DNA of 64,000 bases from NCBI RefSeq assembly GCF_009932475.1, contig NZ_BJOV01000005.1:1984001-2048000 (forward strand), read 5' to 3'. The notes under the pieces were generated by a model. It had not been told where the DNA came from, ran no database searches, and worked only from the letters and a program-made list of their open reading frames with translations. Positions within the stretch are counted from its first letter, which is position 1. Every line of letters starts with the position of its first letter. The translations under genes were made by a program, and so were the position numbers. Below are positions 56,235 through 64,000 of the stretch, piece after piece. The stretch comes from Gordonia spumicola (GTDB lineage Bacteria > Actinomycetota > Actinomycetes > Mycobacteriales > Mycobacteriaceae).

Positions 56235-57452
56235 TCAGCCGACGGTGACGTTCTTGCCCACGCAGACGATGCCGCCGGTGCTGACTTGGAACAGTTCCCG
56301 GTCGTGGGCGAGGTCGACGCCGAGCTGGCCGTCGTCGGCGACGACGACGTTCTTGTCGAGGATCGCGTTCCGGACCACCGCGTTGCGCCCGATCCGGACG
56401 CCCGGCATCAGGACGCAACCCTGGACGACCGAGCCCTCCCCGATCTCCACGTCGTTCGACAGCACCGAATTGCGGACCGTGGCTCCGGAGACGATGCAGC
56501 CCGCGCCGATCATCGAATCGCTCGCCGACCCGCCGCGGATGAACTTGGCGGGCGGAAGGTGGCTGGTGGCCCCGCGGATCGGCCAGCTCTGGTTGTACAG
56601 GTTGAACCGCGGGTTCGCCGAGATCAAGTCCATGTGGGCGTCGTAGAAGGCGTCGATGGTTCCGACGTCGCGCCAGTAGCCCTTGTCGCGCTCGGTCTCG
56701 CCGGGGATGACGTTGGAGTTGAAGTCGTAGACGTACGCCTCGCCGCGTTCGACGAACGCCGGGATGATGTCGCCGCCCATGTCGTGGTCGGAGTCGGAGT
56801 CGGCGGCGTCCCGTTTGAGCATGTCGACGATCGCCGACGTCGTGAACACGTAGTTGCCCATCGACGCATAGGTGACGTCGGGGTCGTCGGGCGTGCCGGG
56901 CGGGTCGCTCGGCTTCTCGACGAACGCGGTGATCCGGTCGTCGTCACCCGATTCGATGCAGCCGAACGCGAACGCCTCCGAGCGGGGGACGCGGATGCCC
57001 GCGACGGTCGCGGCGGCTCCGCTCGCGATGTGCGCCTCCACCATCTGCGACGGATCCATGCGGTACACGTGGTCGGCGCCGAGGACGACGATGTAGTCGG
57101 GCTTCTCGTCGTCGATCAGGTTCATCGACTGGAAGATCGCGTCGGCGCTGCCGGTGTACCAGCGCGGCCCGAGACGCTGTTGCGCCGGGACCGGCGTGAT
57201 GTACTCGCCGTGGAATCCGGACGTCCACCAGTTCTGTGAGATGTGCCGGTCGAGCGAATGCGACTTGTACTGGGTGAGGACGCACACCCGCTCGTAGCCG
57301 CCGTTGACGAGGTTCGACAGGACGAAGTCGATCAGGCGGTACGACCCGCCGAACGGGACGGCCGGCTTCGCGCGGTCGCTCGTCAACGGGTAGAGACGTC
57401 GCCCCTCTCCGCCTGCCAGGACGATTCCGAGGACGTGCGGTTGTGATCTCAC
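56235..57452 (-). CDS. glgC: Glucose-1-phosphate adenylyltransferase
   Basis: The 405-residue protein has [20 protein letters not shown] and [19 protein letters not shown] (nucleotide site), [17 protein letters not shown], and [22 protein letters not shown] sugar-binding. Hexapeptide-repeat left-handed helix sequence follows at the C terminus, for example [20 protein letters not shown]. It makes ADP-glucose for glycogen and maltose-1-phosphate. GTG 57452 gives [19 protein letters not shown]. glgA, which accompanies glgC in mycobacteria, is not adjacent. It is on the same strand as the RlmA-like gene upstream. Confidence 0.95.
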   Translation of the reverse strand: MRSQPHVLGIVLAGGEGRRLYPLTSDRAKPAVPFGGSYRLIDFVLSNLVNGGYERVCVLTQYKSHSLDRHISQNWWTSGFHGEYITPVPAQQRLGPRWYTGSADAIFQSMNLIDDEKPDYIVVLGADHVYRMDPSQMVEAHIASGAAATVAGIRVPRSEAFAFGCIESGDDDRITAFVEKPSDPPGTPDDPDVTYASMGNYVFTTSAIVDMLKRDAADSDSDHDMGGDIIPAFVERGEAYVYDFNSNVIPGETERDKGYWRDVGTIDAFYDAHMDLISANPRFNLYNQSWPIRGATSHLPPAKFIRGGSASDSMIGAGCIVSGATVRNSVLSNDVEIGEGSVVQGCVLMPGVRIGRNAVVRNAILDKNVVVADDGQLGVDLAHDRELFQVSTGGIVCVGKNVTVG

Positions 57453-57495
57453 GGTTCCAACATATCGGCAGCCACGTCAGCCGACCACCGGACGG

Positions 57496-58338
57496 TCATA
57501 CCGCGCGGCGGGCGACCGTCAGCGTCACGTCGAGAGTCGCGATGACGGACGCGTCGCCCGCGAGGTCGCCGGCGGCGGACTCGAGTTCGGTGCGCGAGCG
57601 GTGGAACCCGGCCGGTCCCATCCCGGCGACGTCCGCCAACCGCTCCGCGGTCAGCTCACGAACGGCCGTGACCCGCCGCGTGGAGACGATGTCGAATGCC
57701 CCGTCGAGGTCTGCCGCCAGCCGCCGCGCCTTGGCGTCGCCGACGCGCAGCATGCCCATCGGTTCGACGATCTCGGCGAGGTGGCCCGGATTCGGCGTGA
57801 CGATCACCCAGCGTCCGCCGGGCGCGAGGATGCGCGCGGTCTCCGCCGCGTTGCGCGGCGCGAAGACCGACAGCACGGCTCCGGCCGACCCGTCGGCGAC
57901 GGGGATCTGCGACCACAGGTCGGCGACCACGGAGACGACACGCGGATGGCATCGTGCGGCGACGCGCGCGCACGATTTCGACAGGTCGACGGCGACGCCG
58001 ACACGGTCGCCGCGCAGGGCCGCGGACAGATAGGCCCCGGTGCCGGCGGCGGCGTCGACCACCGTTCCGGGTCCGTCCGGGACGCTGTCGGCGACGGCGG
58101 AGACGACCGGCTCGTAGAGACCCGCGTCGAACACGGCGACTCGGGCCGCGACCATCTCCGCGGTGTCGGAGCGGTGCGCGGTCCCCTTTCCGCTCAGCAG
58201 GGACACGTAGCCCGCTCTCGCGAGGTCGAAGCGATGACCGTTCGGGCAGCCGATCGTGCGGTCGACTCGAGCGAGCGGCTCGGCGCAGACGGGGCAGATC
58301 AGTCCCGCGGCCGCGAACAGGTCGGAGTCACGCGTCAG
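57496..58338 (-). CDS. 23S rRNA (guanine) methyltransferase, RlmA-like, probable CTG start
   Basis: The protein (about 280 residues) has an N-terminal zinc ribbon, ICPVCAEPLARVDRTIGCPN then GHRFDLARAGYVSLLSGKGT, and a SAM-binding Rossmann core with TVVDAAAGTGAYLSAAL. Both match RlmA, which methylates G745/G748. The zinc ribbon lies upstream of the only ATG/GTG-like start in frame, GTG 58206. Without it four conserved Cys/His would be lost. The in-frame codon overlapping the DUF3117 stop is CTG at 58338 (CTGA), a natural coupled start. Usual annotation would begin at 58206 and miss 44 residues. Confidence 0.82.
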   Translation of the reverse strand: MTRDSDLFAAAGLICPVCAEPLARVDRTIGCPNGHRFDLARAGYVSLLSGKGTAHRSDTAEMVAARVAVFDAGLYEPVVSAVADSVPDGPGTVVDAAAGTGAYLSAALRGDRVGVAVDLSKSCARVAARCHPRVVSVVADLWSQIPVADGSAGAVLSVFAPRNAAETARILAPGGRWVIVTPNPGHLAEIVEPMGMLRVGDAKARRLAADLDGAFDIVSTRRVTAVRELTAERLADVAGMGPAGFHRSRTELESAAGDLAGDASVIATLDVTLTVARRAV

Positions 58339-58502
58339 GCGGTGACCTCGCGCAGCGCCTCACCGAGCGCGCTGGCCTCGGCGTCGTTCAGTTCGACCAC
58401 CAGTCGTCCGCCGCCGTCGATCGGGATGCGCACGACGATGCCGCGCCCTTCCTTGACCGCCTCCATCGGACCGTCACCCATACGTGGCTTCATCGCCGCC
58501 AT
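58335..58502 (-). CDS. DUF3117 small conserved protein
   Basis: A 55-residue protein starting MAAMKPRMGDGPMEAVKEGR and ending ALGEALREVTA, the usual length of this actinobacterial family (Rv1211-like). GAGGGAG lies 9 nt upstream of ATG 58502, so that start is preferred to an in-frame upstream one. Function is unknown. Its stop overlaps the CTG start of the RlmA-like gene. Confidence 0.85.
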   Translation of the reverse strand: MAAMKPRMGDGPMEAVKEGRGIVVRIPIDGGGRLVVELNDAEASALGEALREVTA

Positions 58503-58582
58503 CGACCGTGCTCCCTCTAACGATTCACTGGACTCGTCCAATGATACGTGGACCACACGACACAGTTACGCGCGCGTCGGGC

Positions 58583-58927
58583 TCACTCGTCTTTCGACGG
58601 CGTCACCCGAACTGTCGGAATGGCCCCGGTGTCGGCGACGTCGCGACCCGATAGTTCCTGGACGACGTCGCGGAGTTCGTCGATCTCCCGCGCCAACTTC
58701 TCCAGCGCCCAGTCGACCTCGGAGGTGTCGTACCCGCGGATCGTCTGCCCGAACACGAGGTGCCGGACGTCGTCGCCGCTGATCCCGGCGCGCGGGAGCC
58801 GGGTGAGGGTGGTGCCCCGGTCGACGGGCGGCAGGTCCTCGCCGCGTCCGAACGCGAACCAGACGACGGCGAACAACAGCGCGACCAGCAGGGCCACGCC
58901 GATCACGTACAGTCCGATGATCACCAT
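58583..58927 (-). CDS. Small membrane protein with DivIVA-like coiled-coil domain
   Basis: A 114-residue protein with one N-terminal hydrophobic helix (VIIGLYVIGVALLVALLFAV) and the DivIVA-domain pattern RGYDTSEVDWALEKLAREID followed by a short coiled coil. Similar to Rv1209. It may mark or bind the growth pole, as DivIVA/Wag31 does, but is too short for full DivIVA. It lies 14 nt downstream of gpgS (minus strand). Confidence 0.78.
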   Translation of the reverse strand: MVIIGLYVIGVALLVALLFAVVWFAFGRGEDLPPVDRGTTLTRLPRAGISGDDVRHLVFGQTIRGYDTSEVDWALEKLAREIDELRDVVQELSGRDVADTGAIPTVRVTPSKDE

Positions 58928-58941
58928 CGCACCAGCCTACG

Positions 58942-59892
58942 TCAGAACAGTCGGGGATCCAGACCGGCGATCGGCGGGCGTTCGTCGGTGCGGAGTTCGA
59001 CGGTGTGCGGCGAGAACGCCCCGGTCGCATCGGGGACGAACTGGGTGAGGCCGACGCCCGAGTCGTCGATGCCGCACCGGTCGAGGAGAGTCGCGACGAT
59101 CTGGCGGCTCATGACGGCGAGGTCGCGCAGCGGCCGGTTGCGGTGCTGGCGCACGCCGAGGTTCACCTGCCCGATCCCCGGCAGCCCGAATCGGTCGTAG
59201 GTGTCGACCAGCAGGCCGATCTCGACACCGTAGCCGGGCGCGAAACGAACCGACGTCAACAGCTCGCGGGTGCCCGCGTACTCGCCGCCGAGCGGCTGCA
59301 GCACCTCCCCCAGCTCGGGCTTCAACGCGGTGAGCAGGGGTCGCGCGAGGAGTTCGGTGACGCGGCCGCCGCCGGACGCCTCCCGCCTGTCGCCGGTCAG
59401 CAGCGGGCGACGGTAGTAGCCCTTGACCAGGTGGATTCCCGGGTCGGCCAGCAGCGGACCGAGCATCCTCGGCACGAACATCGGGTCCGGCTCGATGAGG
59501 TCGGCGTCGACGAACGCCACCAGATCACCGGTCGTCGCGGCGAGTGACCGCCACAACGCCTCGCCCTTGCCCGGCATCGGCTCGAGCCCGGGGACGGCCT
59601 CCTCGCGGGTGACGACGCGCGCCCCCGACTCCCGCGCGCGCTGTGCCGTGCGGTCCGTGCACCCGGAGTCGAGGACGATCAGTTCGTCCACCAGCGTGCC
59701 GACGAGCGGGCGGATGGACGCGATGACACCGGCGACGGTGTCCTCCTCGTTCAACGCGGGCAGGACCACGGACACCGTCCGCCCGTCCTTGGCCGCGACC
59801 AGGTCGTCGACGCTCCACTCGGGATGATCCCAGGTGTGGGTGTGCGACCAGCGCGCCTCGCCTTCGCCGCGGTCGGTCCACACGGCGTTCAC
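58942..59892 (-). CDS. gpgS: Glucosyl-3-phosphoglycerate synthase
   Basis: The 316-residue GT-A glycosyltransferase has TVSVVLPALNEEDTVAGVIA and the metal motif FVDADLIEPD (DxD), with LQPLGGEYAGTRELLTSVRF and GYGVEIGLLVDTYDRFGLPG. It makes the first intermediate of methylglucose lipopolysaccharide synthesis. GTG 59892 overlaps the folP2 stop (GTGA). Between folP2 and the DivIVA-like gene, as in Rv1207-Rv1209. Confidence 0.93.
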   Translation of the reverse strand: MNAVWTDRGEGEARWSHTHTWDHPEWSVDDLVAAKDGRTVSVVLPALNEEDTVAGVIASIRPLVGTLVDELIVLDSGCTDRTAQRARESGARVVTREEAVPGLEPMPGKGEALWRSLAATTGDLVAFVDADLIEPDPMFVPRMLGPLLADPGIHLVKGYYRRPLLTGDRREASGGGRVTELLARPLLTALKPELGEVLQPLGGEYAGTRELLTSVRFAPGYGVEIGLLVDTYDRFGLPGIGQVNLGVRQHRNRPLRDLAVMSRQIVATLLDRCGIDDSGVGLTQFVPDATGAFSPHTVELRTDERPPIAGLDPRLF

Positions 59893-60800
59893 GCGAGCCC
59901 CCGAACGGTGCGGGCCGGACGCCGCGTGCCGTTGATGGACGCCACCATGTCGACGGCGCGCCGGGTGTCCGCCACTTCGTGGACACGGAACACCCGCGCA
60001 CCGGCCGCGGCGGCGAGCGCCGTCGCCGCGAGGGTGCCCGCCACCCGATCGGCGAGGTCGGCGTTCAACGTCTCCCCGATGAAGTCCTTGTTCGACAACG
60101 CCATCAGCACCGGCCATCCGGTGTCGACGAGTCTGTCGAGTTCGCGCAGCAGTGCCAGCCCGTGGTGCGTGTTCTTGCCGAAGTCGTGCGTCGGGTCGAT
60201 GAGGATCCCGTCGGCGCGGATCCCGGCGTCGCGGGCCCTGGCCGCGGACGCGGTCAGCTCGTCGACCACGTCGGCGATCACGTCGTCATAGGCCACACGG
60301 TGCGGCCGGGTCCGGACCACGGCTCCGCCGGTGTGCGAACAGACGATGCCCGCCCCGGCCTGCGCGGCGACGTCGACCAGTCGTGGATCGGCTCCGGCCC
60401 ACGTGTCGTTGACGATGTCCGCGCCCGCGTCGCACGCGGCCGCCGCCACCTCGCTGCGCCAGGTGTCGACGCTGATCAGGAGGTCGGGATGCCGCTGCCG
60501 GATCCACGCGATCAGCGGGACCACGCGCTGTGCCTCCGCGACGGCGTCGACCTCTTCACCCGGCCCGGCCTTGACGCCGCCGATGTCGACGATGTCGGCG
60601 CCCTGCGACACCACGAGGTCGACTCGAGCCTTCGCGGCGTCGTCGGAGAACGTCGCGCCCCGGTCGTAGAACGAGTCGGGCGTCCGGTTCACGATCGCCA
60701 TCACGAGTGCGCGGTCGACGGCGACCGGGCGGCCGCACAGGGTGGGAGACACGGGGGTCGCGCCCGGCGGGTTCGACCCGGCCGAGGGGGCAGAGATCAC
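59889..60800 (-). CDS. folP2: Dihydropteroate synthase-like protein FolP2
   Basis: The 303-residue protein has LVMAIVNRTPDSFYDRGATF and VDIGGVKAGPGEEVDAVAEA, the dihydropteroate synthase loops, and ADIVNDTWAGADPRLVDVAA, DPTHDFGKNTHHGLALLREL. The M. tuberculosis FolP2 lacks clear synthase activity, and by gene order (fadD6, folP2, gpgS) this is its homologue, so a role in folate is uncertain. Stop overlaps gpgS (GTGA). ATG 60800 gives MISAPSAGSNPPG. Confidence 0.88.
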   Translation of the reverse strand: MISAPSAGSNPPGATPVSPTLCGRPVAVDRALVMAIVNRTPDSFYDRGATFSDDAAKARVDLVVSQGADIVDIGGVKAGPGEEVDAVAEAQRVVPLIAWIRQRHPDLLISVDTWRSEVAAAACDAGADIVNDTWAGADPRLVDVAAQAGAGIVCSHTGGAVVRTRPHRVAYDDVIADVVDELTASAARARDAGIRADGILIDPTHDFGKNTHHGLALLRELDRLVDTGWPVLMALSNKDFIGETLNADLADRVAGTLAATALAAAAGARVFRVHEVADTRRAVDMVASINGTRRPARTVRGLA

Positions 60801-60831
60801 CCTGCCACCCTACGGCCCTGGTGTGCGTCGA

Positions 60832-62601
60832 TCAGCGCGGGGCCTTGGCCGCCGCGACGTCCGCCGGGTACTCGTCGTAGAACGGCACGTAGCCGTCCGA
60901 GCGCCCCTTGAGGACCCACACGTCGTCGCCGCCGACGTCGGCGAAGCCCTCATTGCGCAGCTCCACCTTGCGGTTCTTGAACGTGGACGTCACCTCGAGC
61001 TCCCCGACGAACCGCACGAACAGCGGCACCGCGTATGCGGGCAGCGCCGCGTACAGGGTGTCCGCGAGCGTCTTCGGGTCCGGGCGCGAGTCGCCGGTGA
61101 CGGTGACCGACACCATGCCGGCCTTGCCGTCGCATCCGGGCACCTCGACGCCGTAGGCGACGGCTCCGTCGACCGCGCCGTCCTGCGCCACGGCGCCCTC
61201 CACCTGGGTGGTCGCCACGTTCTCACCCTTCCAGCGGAACGTGTCGCCGAGGCGGTCGACGAAGGTGATGTGCGAGAAGCCGATGTCGCGGACCAGGTCG
61301 CCCGAGTTGAAGTAGGCGTCGCCCTTCTTGAACGCGTCGCGGACGATCTTCTTCTCCGTCTCGCGGGCGTCGGTGTACCCGTCGACGGGCACGCGGTCGC
61401 TGATCTCGGCGATCAGCAGGCCCGGCTCCCCCTTGGGCACCGCGGTCAGCCGTCCGGCCCCGTCACGCTTGGGTTCGCCGTCGGCGTCGTACTCGACGAG
61501 TTTGAACGGCAGCGGGCAGAAGCCGACGGTCCGCTTGACGCCGAACACGTTGACGAATGCGAGGTTCAGTTCGCTCGCGCCGTAGAACTCGACCACGCGG
61601 TCGATGCCGAAGCGGTCGACGAACTCGTCCCAGATCTCCGGGCGCAGGCCGTTGCCGACGACGAGCCTGATCGAATGCGCGCGGTCGGTCGGCTTGGGCG
61701 GCTGGGCGAGCAGGTAGCGGCACAGTTCGCCGATGTACGAGAAGGCCGTCGCGCGGTTCTCGATCACCTCGTCCCAGAAGCGCGACGCCGAGAACTGCGG
61801 GCTCAACGCCATGCACGCGCCGCCCGCGAGGACCGCGCCGAGCGACACCGACACCGCGTTGTTGTGGTACAGCGGCAGCGCGACGTACATCGTGTCGGAC
61901 GGGCGCAGGCGCACCGCGAGTCCACCGATACCCGTGAAGTTCGCCAACCACCGGTTGTGGCTCATCACGCTGGCCTTGGGCAGGCCCGTGGTCCCCGACG
62001 TGAAGATGTAGAACGCCAGCGTGGACGCGGGCAGCGTCGCCGTGACCGCGGGATCGGCCTCCGACTTGTCCGCCGCGGCCTCGTCGAGCGCCGCGAAGTC
62101 GAGAATGTGCTCGGGGTGACGGTCCCGGCTCATCGAGTCGAACGCCTCGTCGCAGTCAGGGTCGCGGATCAGCACGTTCGCGTTCAACAGCGACACGCTG
62201 TGGTCGATGACCTCGCCGCGCTGGTTGTAGTTCAGCATGCCCGCGACCGCACCCAGCTTGAGGACCGCGAGGATCACGAACAGATCGGTCGGGTTGTTCT
62301 TCGACAGGATGCCGACCACGTCGCCGACCGTCACACCGCGTTCGGTGAGCACCGCCGCGTACCGGTTGACGATCCGGTTGGCCTCGCCGTACGACGTCGA
62401 CTCGCCGTGCCAGCGGACGAACGGCCGGTCCGGGTGATCGGCCGCGAGCTGCGCGAAGATCTGGCCGATGGTGTTCTTCTTGTCGGGCGACCGGAACACC
62501 AGATTCGGTGCGTGGCGCGCCATCGACGGCAGATCGGGCGCCATCTTGGCGACACCCTTGAGAATGTCGGTGATCCCGACCTTGGTTGGCACGGTGCTCA
62601 T
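60832..62601 (-). CDS. fadD6: Long-chain acyl-CoA synthetase FadD6
   Basis: The 589-residue adenylate-forming enzyme has FYIFTSGTTGLPKASVMSHN (ATP/AMP motif), FYGASELNLAFVNVFGVKRT, and a C-terminal domain with FRWKGENVATTQVEGAVA and STFKNRKVELRNEGF, including the catalytic Lys. It activates very-long- or long-chain fatty acids. Start MSTVPTK at ATG 62601 has GGAG 9 nt upstream; an in-frame upstream start lacks this. The order fadD6, folP2, gpgS matches M. tuberculosis Rv1206-Rv1208. Confidence 0.93.
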   Translation of the reverse strand: MSTVPTKVGITDILKGVAKMAPDLPSMARHAPNLVFRSPDKKNTIGQIFAQLAADHPDRPFVRWHGESTSYGEANRIVNRYAAVLTERGVTVGDVVGILSKNNPTDLFVILAVLKLGAVAGMLNYNQRGEVIDHSVSLLNANVLIRDPDCDEAFDSMSRDRHPEHILDFAALDEAAADKSEADPAVTATLPASTLAFYIFTSGTTGLPKASVMSHNRWLANFTGIGGLAVRLRPSDTMYVALPLYHNNAVSVSLGAVLAGGACMALSPQFSASRFWDEVIENRATAFSYIGELCRYLLAQPPKPTDRAHSIRLVVGNGLRPEIWDEFVDRFGIDRVVEFYGASELNLAFVNVFGVKRTVGFCPLPFKLVEYDADGEPKRDGAGRLTAVPKGEPGLLIAEISDRVPVDGYTDARETEKKIVRDAFKKGDAYFNSGDLVRDIGFSHITFVDRLGDTFRWKGENVATTQVEGAVAQDGAVDGAVAYGVEVPGCDGKAGMVSVTVTGDSRPDPKTLADTLYAALPAYAVPLFVRFVGELEVTSTFKNRKVELRNEGFADVGGDDVWVLKGRSDGYVPFYDEYPADVAAAKAPR

Positions 62602-62642
62602 GGTTGCTTCACTCCTCACACGGGGCGGCGAACGCCGTCACC

Positions 62643-63191
62643 CTACCGCCGAGTCAGTCCGTCGATCGCGGCGGCCACCGTGTCGACGACGATCAGACGT
62701 TCCAGCGCCGACTCGGACACGAATCCACGTGCGCGGAGATCGTCCAGCCAGCCGAGCAGCGGATCGTAGAATCCGTCGTGGTTGATCATCACGATCGGCT
62801 TGTCGTGGACGCCGAGGTAGGCTCCCGTCCACGTCTCGAACAGCTCCTCGAAGGTCCCGATGCCGCCGGGCAGCGTGATGAAGCCGTCCGCCATCTCGTC
62901 CATCAGACGCTTGCGCTCACGCATCGTCTCGGTGACGATCAGCTCGTCGGAGTCGAGATCGGCGACCTCTTTCGCCATCAAATGCTCGGGGATGATGCCG
63001 ATCGTCCGACCGCCCGCCCCGCGCGCTGCCCGCACCAGGCTGCCCATCATCGAGATGTTGCCGCCGCCGGAGACCACGGTGGCTCCGGCCGCGGCGATCG
63101 CCGCTCCCGTGTCCGCGGCCAACCGCAGGTACTCCTCGTCGACCGGGCCGGACGCGCAGTAGACGCAGATCGCCGGACCGTCGGCGCTCAC
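62643..63191 (-). CDS. LOG-family protein (cytokinin-activating-like phosphoribohydrolase)
   Basis: The 182-residue protein has ICVYCASGPVDEEYLRLAAD, TVVSGGGNISMMGSLVRAAR and the catalytic-type TLPGGIGTFEELFETWTGAY motif (P-G-G-I-G-T-x-x-E), which is shared by LOG proteins. In M. tuberculosis Rv1205 makes cytokinin bases and is degraded by the proteasome; that is plausible here. GTG 63191 overlaps the upstream LOG gene stop (GTGA). Confidence 0.85.
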   Translation of the reverse strand: MSADGPAICVYCASGPVDEEYLRLAADTGAAIAAAGATVVSGGGNISMMGSLVRAARGAGGRTIGIIPEHLMAKEVADLDSDELIVTETMRERKRLMDEMADGFITLPGGIGTFEELFETWTGAYLGVHDKPIVMINHDGFYDPLLGWLDDLRARGFVSESALERLIVVDTVAAAIDGLTRR

Positions 63192-63997
63192 GGGCGGACC
63201 GCCTTCTCGCAGACGACCCGAACAGCGTCCTCCGGCGTGTCGACGACGGTGAGCAGATCGAGGTCCTCGGGCGAGATCTTCCCGTCCGCGGCCAGCGTGT
63301 TCTTGATCCAGTCGACGAGCGGTCCCCAGAAGTCCCTGCCGACCAGCACGATCGGGAAGCGCAGCACCTTGCGCGTCTGCACGAGGGTCAGCGCCTCGAA
63401 CAGTTCGTCGAGGGTGCCGATGCCGCCCGGCAGGCAGACGAAGGCCTGCGAGTACTTGACGAACATCGTCTTGCGGACGAAGAAGTAGCGGAAGTTGATC
63501 GCGAGGGTCACGTACGGGTTGATGTGCTGCTCGAACGGCAGCTCGATGTTGAGGCCGATGGACTGCGCGCCGACCTCGAAGGCGCCCTTGTTGGTGGCCT
63601 CCATCGCGCCCGGACCACCGCCGGTGATGACGGCGAACCCAGCCTCACCGAGCCCTCGTCCCAGATCGACGCCCATCTGGTATTCGGGCGTTCCGGGCGC
63701 GACCCGCGCCGACCCGAACACCGTCACAGCCTCGGCGACTCCGCTCAGCGCGTCGAACCCGGCCACGAACTCCGACTGGATGCGGAGCACCCGCCACGAG
63801 TCCCTGACGCGCCTGCGATCGGCGAGTTCGGGATCGCGCGGATCCACCCATTGCAGCAGCGCCCGGTCGGTCGTGGTCCGCTCCGCGTCGCCGGACACCC
63901 GCACCTGCGTGGCGCCGATGTGCCGCAGCGGGGCCGCGTCCAGTATCGGCTCGTCGTTCGTCGACTGCTCGTTCGCGCCGGATTCGCCATCAGCCAT
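63188..63997 (-). CDS. LOG-family protein, larger paralog
   Basis: The 269-residue protein has TVFGSARVAPGTPEYQMGVD, VITGGGPGAMEATNKGAFEV and CLPGGIGTLDELFEALTLVQ, the LOG motifs, plus an N-terminal extension with QWVDPRDPELADRRRVRDSW. It is the upstream paralog of the LOG gene at 62643, coupled by GTGA. Tandem LOG genes next to dapE-type genes are usual in this order. The gene is complete: ATG 63997 lies 3 nt from the window end. Confidence 0.82.
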   Translation of the reverse strand: MADGESGANEQSTNDEPILDAAPLRHIGATQVRVSGDAERTTTDRALLQWVDPRDPELADRRRVRDSWRVLRIQSEFVAGFDALSGVAEAVTVFGSARVAPGTPEYQMGVDLGRGLGEAGFAVITGGGPGAMEATNKGAFEVGAQSIGLNIELPFEQHINPYVTLAINFRYFFVRKTMFVKYSQAFVCLPGGIGTLDELFEALTLVQTRKVLRFPIVLVGRDFWGPLVDWIKNTLAADGKISPEDLDLLTVVDTPEDAVRVVCEKAVRP

Positions 63998-64000
63998 GCC

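Overview
The window is high-GC actinobacterial DNA, most like a mycolic-acid-containing Mycobacteriales member (Gordonia, Williamsia or a close relative). Reasons: coenzyme F420 genes fbiA and fbiB; whiB2; gpgS, folP2, fadD6 and two LOG genes in mycobacterial order; ESX-type EccB and EccE proteins; GTGA/ATGA stop-start overlaps at many gene junctions; and probable leaderless promoters (-10 box about 7 nt before the start codon). Several blocks recall M. tuberculosis H37Rv from memory: Rv3041c-Rv3055 (ABC ATPase, serB2, ctaD, fecB, nrdF2, nrdE/I/H, reductase, TetR), Rv3255c-Rv3262 (manA to fbiB) and Rv1205-Rv1213 (LOG to glgC). No tRNA, rRNA, CRISPR array or insertion sequence was seen.

Region 1 (1-16.8 kb) is a catabolic island. 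On the plus strand are the end of a carbon-nitrogen hydrolase, a DUF2848 protein, a two-component flavin monooxygenase (HpaB/HpaC type) and a cupin. Then come a PucR-type regulator and a divergent PxpB/PxpC pair. On the minus strand a compact set of 13 genes reads: acetoacetate-decarboxylase-like protein, six-part toluene/isoprene-type diiron monooxygenase (order A-B-D-E-F-C), 4-OT tautomerase, PxpA, biotin carrier, biotin carboxylase (frameshifted), PxpB, PxpC. My inference is oxygenation of an N-heterocycle or lactam-forming ring, followed by ATP- and perhaps biotin-dependent lactam opening.

Region 2 (16.8-31.9 kb) is mostly housekeeping: ABC ATPase, LLM flavin oxidoreductase, Pth2-like hydrolase, SerB, deacetylase-like lipoprotein, cytochrome oxidase subunit I, FecB-like lipoprotein, a SNF2 helicase plus SWIM-protein pair, two membrane proteins and NrdF.

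Region 3 (32-45 kb) is accessory DNA lying between nrdF and nrdEIH: a CAAX protease, an alcohol dehydrogenase followed by a 33-residue protein, a hydrolase/reductase/PaaX operon, an RNA methyltransferase, a Rieske oxygenase carrying an in-frame TAG, and an 806-residue CYP153-like P450 fused to a phthalate-dioxygenase-type reductase. The nrdHIE promoter carries two NrdR-like boxes.

Region 4 (45-64 kb) is core: FMN reductase, TetR, EccB, EccE, ManA, SIS protein (the phosphomannomutase usual here in mycobacteria is absent), DUF3499, zincin-fold protein, WhiB2, FbiA/FbiB/NUDIX, GlgC, an RlmA-like methyltransferase (probably starting at CTG), DUF3117, DivIVA-like protein, GpgS, FolP2, FadD6 and two LOG proteins.
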